Source of the DNA: Achromobacter pulmonis | GTDB taxonomy: Bacteria; Pseudomonadota; Gammaproteobacteria; Burkholderiales; Burkholderiaceae_B | NCBI RefSeq assembly: GCF_902859765.1 | Contig: NZ_CADIJV010000012.1 | Span: 1-64,000 of the forward strand | Direction of reading: 5' to 3' | DNA length: 64,000 nucleotides | Shown here: positions 58,607-64,000 of the stretch, one piece after another | Layout: every line of letters starts with the position of its first letter | How positions within the stretch are numbered: position 1 is the stretch's first letter | Notes under the pieces: model-generated | The model's input: only the letters and a program-made list of their open reading frames with translations | Database searches by the model: none | What the model was told of the DNA's origin: nothing | Translations under genes and position numbers: made by a program

Positions 58607-59716
58607 ATGAATCCGCCTCGCCATGACACCCCGCAGTTGCAGGACGCGATCGCCGACGCGATCAGCACCGCCACCCGCGGCGCCGGCCGCGTCAACATCC
58701 TGGTCGCCGGCAAGACCGGCGTGGGCAAGAGCACCCTCATCAACGCGGTGTTCCGCGGCGACCTGGCCAGGACCGGCGCCGGCAAGCCGGTCACGCAAAC
58801 CACCCAGGAGTTCTCGCGTCCCGGCCACCCGCTGACCATCATCGATACCCGCGGGCTGGAGGTCGGCGACTACGCGCGCTCGCGCCAGCAACTGGCCGAC
58901 CTGATCGGCGAGCGCGCCGCCGCGCAAGACCCGGACCGGCATTTGCACGTCGCCTGGCTCTGCCTCCAGGAAAGCAGCCACCGTGTCGAAGACGCCGAAA
59001 TCGAATTGAGCGCGCTGCTGGCCGATGCCGGCATTCCGGTGATCGGCGTGCTCACCAAGGCGCGCAAGAACAGCCCGTTCCTGGAACAGGTCCGCGCGCT
59101 GCTGCCGCGCGCGCGGCAGGTGGTGGCGGTGCGCGCCCTGCCCGAGCACATCGAGGAGCTGGGCGCCGACCTGCCGCCCATGGGGCTGGACGCGCTGATC
59201 GAAGCCACCGCGCAGTACATCCCCGAATCGCAACAGCGCGCCTACGCCAACGCCCTATCGACCCGCAATCTCAAGGCCCTCGAAGTAAAAAAAAAGCGGG
59301 CTGAAATAGAGGTCAACGTCGCCGCCGGCCTGGCCGCATCGGCCGCCGCCGCGCCGATCCCGTTCTCGGACGCGGTAGCCCTGGTGCCGATCCAGGTCGG
59401 CATGATCGCCAAGATCGGCATCACCTTCGGCATGGAACTGAACACCACCGCCATCAGCACGCTGGTGACCTCGTCGCTGGGCGCGTCCGCGGCCACGCTG
59501 GTCGGCCGCTCGGTGGTGTCGGGCCTGCTCAAGTTCATTCCCGGTGCCGGCAGCGCGGTGGGCGGCACCATCGCCGCCACCACCGCCGGCGCCATCACCA
59601 AGCTGCTCGGCAACGCCTATATCGCCGTGCTGTACGACTTCTGCCAGAAACATCCGGGCCAGGATCTCGACATCCCGATGATCACGCAGGCGCTGAAACA
59701 GCGCATGGGACGCTAG
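58607..59716 (+). CDS. GTPase with C-terminal DUF697-like membrane-associated domain
   Basis: A 369-residue dynamin-like/Era-type GTPase: G1 VAGKTGVGKSTLIN, G2 Thr in VTQTTQEF, G3 IDTRGLE and G4 GVLTKARKN. The C-terminal part (VNVAAGLAASAAAAPIPFSDAVALVPIQVGMIAKIGITFGM, then LKFIPGAGSAVGGTIAATTAGAITKLLGNAYIAVLYDF) is amphipathic and hydrophobic like DUF697 proteins, suggesting contact with the inner membrane. The start MNPPRHDTPQLQDAIAD is chosen over a TTG 16 codons upstream. Role unknown. Confidence 0.87.
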   Translation: MNPPRHDTPQLQDAIADAISTATRGAGRVNILVAGKTGVGKSTLINAVFRGDLARTGAGKPVTQTTQEFSRPGHPLTIIDTRGLEVGDYARSRQQLADLIGERAAAQDPDRHLHVAWLCLQESSHRVEDAEIELSALLADAGIPVIGVLTKARKNSPFLEQVRALLPRARQVVAVRALPEHIEELGADLPPMGLDALIEATAQYIPESQQRAYANALSTRNLKALEVKKKRAEIEVNVAAGLAASAAAAPIPFSDAVALVPIQVGMIAKIGITFGMELNTTAISTLVTSSLGASAATLVGRSVVSGLLKFIPGAGSAVGGTIAATTAGAITKLLGNAYIAVLYDFCQKHPGQDLDIPMITQALKQRMGR

Positions 59717-59735
59717 GCGCGGCACACGCCTGCTG

Positions 59736-59764
59736 CTTGCGCCAGGTCCGTTGCCCGGCGCAAG
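59736..59764 (+). terminator. Hairpin behind the GTPase gene
   Basis: CTTGCGCC (59736-59743) and GGCGCAAG (59757-59764) form an 8-bp stem with a 13-base loop, 20 bp after the stop. No T-run follows, so termination is only suggested. Confidence 0.45.
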
Positions 59765-59883
59765 GATCCGACTTAATGCGTCAAGATCGGCAAGAATGCG
59801 CCTTTTCGCGCCATGCCGGTAAATAATCACGGCGGCACGACGTAAAGGGAGTGCCGCGAATCCCGCAACGCCCGCCCAATCCA

Positions 59884-61965
59884 ATGATCCTCGAAAATTC
59901 CGACGTCATGTACCGGCACCTCGTGCAAGGTGTCGTCGACTACGCAATCTACATGCTGAACCCCGACGGCACGGTCGCCAATTGGAACGCCGGCGCGCAG
60001 CGCGCCAAGGGCTATACGCGCGACGAAATCGTGGGACGGCACTTCTCCTGCTTCTACAGCCCGTCCGACCAGGCCGCCGGCCTGCCCGCGCGCGGCCTGG
60101 CCACTGCCCGCGAGCAAGGCCGCTTCGAGGCCGAAGGCTGGCGCATCCGCAAGGACGGCACGCCGTTCTGGGCCCATGTCGTGATCGATGCCATTCACGA
60201 CGACGCCGGCGCCCTCATCGGCTACGCCAAGATCACCCGCGACTGCACCGAGCGGCGTGAACGTGAATTGCAGCTGCTGCAAGCCAAGGATCTGGCCGAA
60301 CGCTACAACAGCGAGCTGACCTCGCTATCGAGTTTCCTGGAAGCGGTGGTCTCGCACATCCCCTCTTGCGTGCTGGTGCTGGACGCCGTGTCGCGCCGCA
60401 TCCTGCTGGCCAACCGCCAGACCGAGGCCGCCTTCGGCGCGCGCCGCGAACAGATGCTAGGGCTGACCATGCAGCAGTGCCTGCCGCCCGCCGTGCATGA
60501 GTTCTTCGAGCGCCTGACCAACGACGCCCTGCGCTCGGACGGCGCGCTGCGCGAGGCCGGCCAGGAGGAAGTGATGACGGGGCGCGGACCGCGCACCCTG
60601 CGCAGCCGGACGCTGGTATTCCACAGCAACGATCCGCGCTCGCGTTACGTGCTGCTGATCGCCGATGACATCACCGACGAGAACGCCGCGCAGGCTCAGG
60701 TACGCTACATGGCGCACCACGACACCCTGACCGGCATTCCCAACCGCCGGCTGTTCCGCGAGCGGCTGCTCAAGGCGCTGGCGCCCGATGGCCGCGAACG
60801 CAGCGCCGCGGTGCTGTGCCTGGACCTGGACAACTTCAAGAGCGTCAACGACACGCTGGGTCACTTGCACGGCGACGAACTGCTGCGCCAGCTGGCGCGG
60901 CGCCTGGCCAAGAATCTGCGCGAACAGGACACGCTGGCGCGCCTGGGCGGCGACGAATTCGCGGTCGTGCTGCCCGGCATCGAGAAAACCGACGACCTGC
61001 GCCAGATGGCGCAACGCCTGATCGACGCAGTGCGCGAGCCGTTCCAGGTCGACGGCCATACCGTGCCGGTCAGCGTCAGCATCGGCATCGCGCGCGCCAC
61101 CGCGCAGGAGTCAGGCGCAGACCACCTGCTGCGCTACGCCGACATGGCGCTCTACGAAGCCAAGCGCAATGGCCGCAACTGCCTGGCGTTCTTCAAGCCC
61201 GAAATGGAAGCCGCCGCGCTCAAGCGCCACGAAATGGAGATGGACCTGCGCCAGGCGATCCTGTCGCACCAGTTGCAGCTGTACTACCAGCCCATCAAAG
61301 ACACCAGCCACGTGCGCACGGTGGGCCGCGAAGCCCTGATGCGCTGGCAACATCCGGCCAAGGGCCTGATCATGCCCAACGACTTCATCCCGATCGCCGA
61401 GGAAACCGGGCTGATCCACGAGTTGGGCGCCTTCACCTTGCATGAGGCCTGTCGCGAGGCCATGACCTGGGACGCGCACGAAACCGTGGCGGTGAACCTG
61501 TCGGCCACGCAGTTCAACAACAGCGCGCTGGTGTCGCTGGTGGAGTCCGCCCTGGCCACCTCGGGCCTGGCGGCCAGCCGGCTGGAGCTGGAGATCACCG
61601 AATCGGTGCTGCTGGCCAACTCCGAGGCCAACCTGAACACACTGAACCGGCTCAAGCAACTCGGCGTGAAAGTGGCGCTGGACGACTTCGGCACCGGCTA
61701 TTCGTCGCTGGGATACCTGCGCACCTTCGAGTTCGACAAGATCAAGATCGACAAGTCCTTCACCCAGGACGTCGAATCGAGCAAGGAAGCGCTGGCCATC
61801 ATCCGCGCCATCAACGGTATCGGCCGCAGCCTGGACATCCCCACCACCGCCGAGGGCGTCGAAACACCGGCGCAGCTGGAACGGCTGACCCAGGAAGGCT
61901 GCTCGCACTTCCAGGGATACCTGCTGGGGCGGCCGGTATCGCACGAACCGCCACCGCAGCCATAG
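59884..61965 (+). CDS. PAS-PAS-GGDEF-EAL cyclic-di-GMP protein
   Basis: A 693-residue cytoplasmic protein. A first PAS domain (YAIYMLNPDGTVANWNAGAQRAKGYTRDEIVGRHFSCFY) and a second (VLVLDAVSRRILLANRQTEAAFG) precede GGDEF (HHDTLTGIPNRRLFRERL, RLGGDEFAVVLPG) and EAL (GREALMRWQHP, DDFGTGYSSLGYL). GGDEF is canonical and an inhibitory RxxD site (REQD) lies five residues before it, so both cyclase and phosphodiesterase activities look possible. A GTG 11 codons upstream abuts a Shine-Dalgarno-like run with no spacing, so I prefer this ATG. No membrane segment. Confidence 0.92.
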   Translation: MILENSDVMYRHLVQGVVDYAIYMLNPDGTVANWNAGAQRAKGYTRDEIVGRHFSCFYSPSDQAAGLPARGLATAREQGRFEAEGWRIRKDGTPFWAHVVIDAIHDDAGALIGYAKITRDCTERRERELQLLQAKDLAERYNSELTSLSSFLEAVVSHIPSCVLVLDAVSRRILLANRQTEAAFGARREQMLGLTMQQCLPPAVHEFFERLTNDALRSDGALREAGQEEVMTGRGPRTLRSRTLVFHSNDPRSRYVLLIADDITDENAAQAQVRYMAHHDTLTGIPNRRLFRERLLKALAPDGRERSAAVLCLDLDNFKSVNDTLGHLHGDELLRQLARRLAKNLREQDTLARLGGDEFAVVLPGIEKTDDLRQMAQRLIDAVREPFQVDGHTVPVSVSIGIARATAQESGADHLLRYADMALYEAKRNGRNCLAFFKPEMEAAALKRHEMEMDLRQAILSHQLQLYYQPIKDTSHVRTVGREALMRWQHPAKGLIMPNDFIPIAEETGLIHELGAFTLHEACREAMTWDAHETVAVNLSATQFNNSALVSLVESALATSGLAASRLELEITESVLLANSEANLNTLNRLKQLGVKVALDDFGTGYSSLGYLRTFEFDKIKIDKSFTQDVESSKEALAIIRAINGIGRSLDIPTTAEGVETPAQLERLTQEGCSHFQGYLLGRPVSHEPPPQP

Positions 61966-61983
61966 CGCCGCGGCGGTGGCGCG

Positions 61984-63042
61984 TCAGCCCCGCAGCAATG
62001 CCTGGCTGGCGCGGGCCGCGGCCTGGCGGGCGCGCACCCGTTCGAACAGGTTCTTCGGATCGGCCAGGTCCGGCGCCACTTCGATGCGCGTACCAGCACC
62101 ATGCTTGAGCGCGCTGTCGCGCAGCCAGCGCAGGGCCGAGAAATCCTCCAGCGCGAAGCCGACCGAGTCGAACACGGTCACATCGCGTGCGTCCTGGCGG
62201 CCGGCGCGCTGGCCGGTCAGCACTTGCCACAGCTCGGTCACCGCGAAGTCGGCCGGCATCTGCTGCAGATCGCCTTCGATGCGTGTCTGCGGCTCGTATT
62301 CGACGAACACGGGGCCGGCGCGCAGCACATCGGCATGCAACTCGGTCTTGCCGGGACAGTCGCCGCCGACGGCATTGATGTGCATGCCGGGCTCGACCAT
62401 GTCGGCAGTGAGGATGGTGGCGTAGGTCTTGTCGGCCGTCACCGTGGTCACGATGTCCACGTCCCGGACGGCGGCGGCGGTGCTGTCGAAACGTCGCAGG
62501 CGCAGGCCCGGCACATCGGCCAGGTTGCGCGCCAGCTTGTCGCTGGCGGCCGGATCGACATCATGCAGGTGCAGCGTGTCGATGCCGAGGATGTGATGGA
62601 ACGCCAGCGCCTGGAATTCGCTCTGCGCGCCATTGCCGATCAGCGCCATGCTGCGCGCCCCCGGCCGGGCCAGGGCGCGCGCGGCCAGCGCCGAGGTGGC
62701 GGCGGTGCGCAGCGCGGTGGTCAGGGTCATTTCACTGATCAGCAAAGGCTCGCCAGTGCTGACCTGCGCCAGGGCGCCAAAGGCCATCACGGTGCTCAGG
62801 CCGGCCGCCGGATTGCCGGGATGGCCATTGACGTACTTGAAACTGTAGAGATCATGATCGGCGATGGGCATCAACTCGATCACGCCGCTGGCCGAATGGC
62901 TGGCCACGCGCGCGCTTTTGTCGAACTCCGGCCAGCGCAGGAAGTCGGCCAGCAGGTAATCCAGCAGATCCTCGAACACCTTGCGCGGTCCCTGCGCGGC
63001 CACGATTTTCGCAACATCGGTGGTGGTGAGCAGTGTCGTCAT
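61984..63042 (-). CDS. Ornithine cyclodeaminase / mu-crystallin family
   Basis: A 352-residue NAD-binding enzyme. SMALIGNGAQSEFQALAFHHILGIDTLHLHDVDP is the Rossmann block, MTLTTALRTAATSALAARALA the conserved helix and HINAVGGDCPGKTELHADVL the substrate-side block with Asp. Ornithine cyclodeaminase makes proline from ornithine; other members reduce cyclic imines or make N-substituted amino acids. CAGGGGAAAAC precedes the ATG. A LysR gene, cut by the window end, lies 153 bp upstream on the same strand. Confidence 0.9.
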   Translation of the reverse strand: MTTLLTTTDVAKIVAAQGPRKVFEDLLDYLLADFLRWPEFDKSARVASHSASGVIELMPIADHDLYSFKYVNGHPGNPAAGLSTVMAFGALAQVSTGEPLLISEMTLTTALRTAATSALAARALARPGARSMALIGNGAQSEFQALAFHHILGIDTLHLHDVDPAASDKLARNLADVPGLRLRRFDSTAAAVRDVDIVTTVTADKTYATILTADMVEPGMHINAVGGDCPGKTELHADVLRAGPVFVEYEPQTRIEGDLQQMPADFAVTELWQVLTGQRAGRQDARDVTVFDSVGFALEDFSALRWLRDSALKHGAGTRIEVAPDLADPKNLFERVRARQAAARASQALLRG

Positions 63043-63195
63043 TGTTTTCCCCTGATGGTCCTGATACGGAAATTCTGTCCGATGCCCAGGTCAATGCCTA
63101 GCGCCCACTTTCCACACGAAATGCGAGGAATCTGCCATTCTGGCAACGGCCGCTGCCACTTGTCGCAAACCGGCGCCATCGCCCTGGAGCGGCCC

Positions 63196-64000
63196 TCAGG
63201 CCGGGCGCGCGTCGGCGCGCAACTCCGATGGCAGGTGTTCGCGCATGGTCTCGATGAAGCGCCGCAGGCGCGCCGGCTGCAGCCGCGACGGCGCATAGAC
63301 CAGGTACACCGGCAGCGGCGCGGCGCGCCATTGCGGCGCCAACTGCACCAACTGGCCTGTGGCCAGTTCCTCGCGTAGCGCCCAGGCCGATGCGATGCCC
63401 ACGCCCAGGCCCAGCAAGGCTGCCTTGCGCAGCGCGTACAGGCCGTCGGTCGACAGGCGCGGCTGGATCTCGAAGCTCGCGACCTCGCCGGTATCCACGT
63501 GGGTCAGGCTGACCTGGTCGCGATAGAACGTGCGCAGCGCCAGCCAGGGCAGGCCGGCCAGTTCGGACGGATGCGCGGGAACCGGACCGCCGCCCAACAG
63601 CGACGGCGCCGCCATGACGCTGCGCGGCACCTCGCCCAGCTTGACCGCCACCACCGAGGGGTCCTCCACAGGACCGACCTTGATGGCGCAATCGATGTTC
63701 TCGGCAATGAAATCCGGCAACCGGTCATGCAGCAGCCATTCGACATGCATGCGCGGGTACTGGCGCAGGTACTGCGCCAGCGCGTCCATGAATTGATTCT
63801 GGCCGAACGCGTGCGGCGCCACCACGCGCAACGTACCCGCCAGCGCCTCGCCGGCCCCGCGCACATCGCTCTCGAACGACTGCCAGGAAGCCAGCAGTTC
63901 CTTGGCGCGCTCGTAGCAGCGCTGGCCGTCCTCGGTCAGGCCGATGGCGTGGGTCGAACGCTGCAGCAAGCGCACCGCCAGCGAACGTTCGAGCTGTTGC
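63196..64000 (-). CDS. LysR family transcriptional regulator, partial (5' end outside window)
   Basis: About 268 residues are visible; the frame is open to the window edge and begins QQLERSLAVRLLQRSTHAIGLTEDGQRCYERAKELLASW, the end of a LysR helix-turn-helix domain. The effector domain (GTLRVVAPHAFGQNQFMDALAQYLRQYPRMHVEWLLHDRLPDFIAENIDCAIKVG) is complete to the stop. Pattern is that of the large AaeR/CrgA-like LysR subgroup. It may regulate the cyclodeaminase gene downstream. Confidence 0.92.
   Translation of the reverse strand, partial: QQLERSLAVRLLQRSTHAIGLTEDGQRCYERAKELLASWQSFESDVRGAGEALAGTLRVVAPHAFGQNQFMDALAQYLRQYPRMHVEWLLHDRLPDFIAENIDCAIKVGPVEDPSVVAVKLGEVPRSVMAAPSLLGGGPVPAHPSELAGLPWLALRTFYRDQVSLTHVDTGEVASFEIQPRLSTDGLYALRKAALLGLGVGIASAWALREELATGQLVQLAPQWRAAPLPVYLVYAPSRLQPARLRRFIETMREHLPSELRADARPA

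Noticed and set aside
59851-59853. GTG as start of the PAS-GGDEF-EAL protein
   Set aside because: The Shine-Dalgarno-like AAAGGGA directly abuts the GTG, leaving no spacer; the ATG at 59884 keeps the whole PAS domain.

Overview
The window is a chromosomal segment of a high-GC betaproteobacterium of the Bordetella/Achromobacter (Alcaligenaceae) type. This is inferred from base composition, dense codirectional gene packing and gene content: LysR/GntR regulators, a hut cluster with HutD, an AcoR-type activator, a Gcr-type membrane protein, and GSH-dependent formaldehyde dehydrogenase with FrmR. No insertion sequence, prophage, integrase or CRISPR array is visible. Both ends cut genes: an AcoR-like activator at the left and a LysR regulator at the right.

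Left part (1-22 kb). A sigma54-dependent acetaldehyde dehydrogenase unit with an upstream inverted repeat and a textbook -24/-12 promoter is followed by a DsbA-like isomerase/LysR locus and an LTA-synthase-like sulfatase. Next comes a complete selenocysteine system. The formate dehydrogenase genes fdoG-fdoH-fdoI, the maturation factor fdhE, then selA, selB and tRNA-Sec all run in one direction. selD lies nearby, separated by a transglutaminase-like/thioredoxin-like pair. fdoG carries an in-frame UGA (Sec197) followed by a bacterial SECIS-like hairpin, so it is one gene and not two fragments. A DUF1254 protein and an acyl-CoA thioesterase follow, ending at two tandem hairpins.

Middle (22-35 kb). 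A three-gene unit (fatty acid hydroxylase/sterol desaturase, polysaccharide deacetylase, beta-propeller) and a UspA protein precede the most interesting region, 25.8-34.6 kb. That region holds a heme-oxygenase-like diiron protein with all six expected metal ligands, two plant-type [2Fe-2S] ferredoxins and an uncharacterised 112-residue protein between them. It also holds a [2Fe-2S]/FAD/NAD reductase, a GlcG/HbpS-like protein, an aldehyde dehydrogenase, two permeases, a GntR/FCD regulator and a possible 69-residue protein. GTATAC-centred motifs lie in front of most of its transcription units. I read it as an uncharacterised oxidative catabolic system. The substrate is unknown.

Right part (35-64 kb). 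In order: a SorAB-like sulfite dehydrogenase pair; an MFS exporter whose start is preceded by a C7 tract; a Gcr-family membrane protein; a drug-efflux-like MFS protein; a chemoreceptor; the histidine utilisation genes hutI-hutH-hutU and hutD-hutC with a perfect HutC-type palindrome; frmR-frmA with an FrmR-type operator; a lipoprotein 5'-nucleotidase; a ureohydrolase plus sodium-solute symporter with divergent LysR; panB; a dynamin-like GTPase; a PAS-GGDEF-EAL protein; and an ornithine-cyclodeaminase-like gene behind the truncated LysR. No gene-free stretch exceeds about 300 bases.
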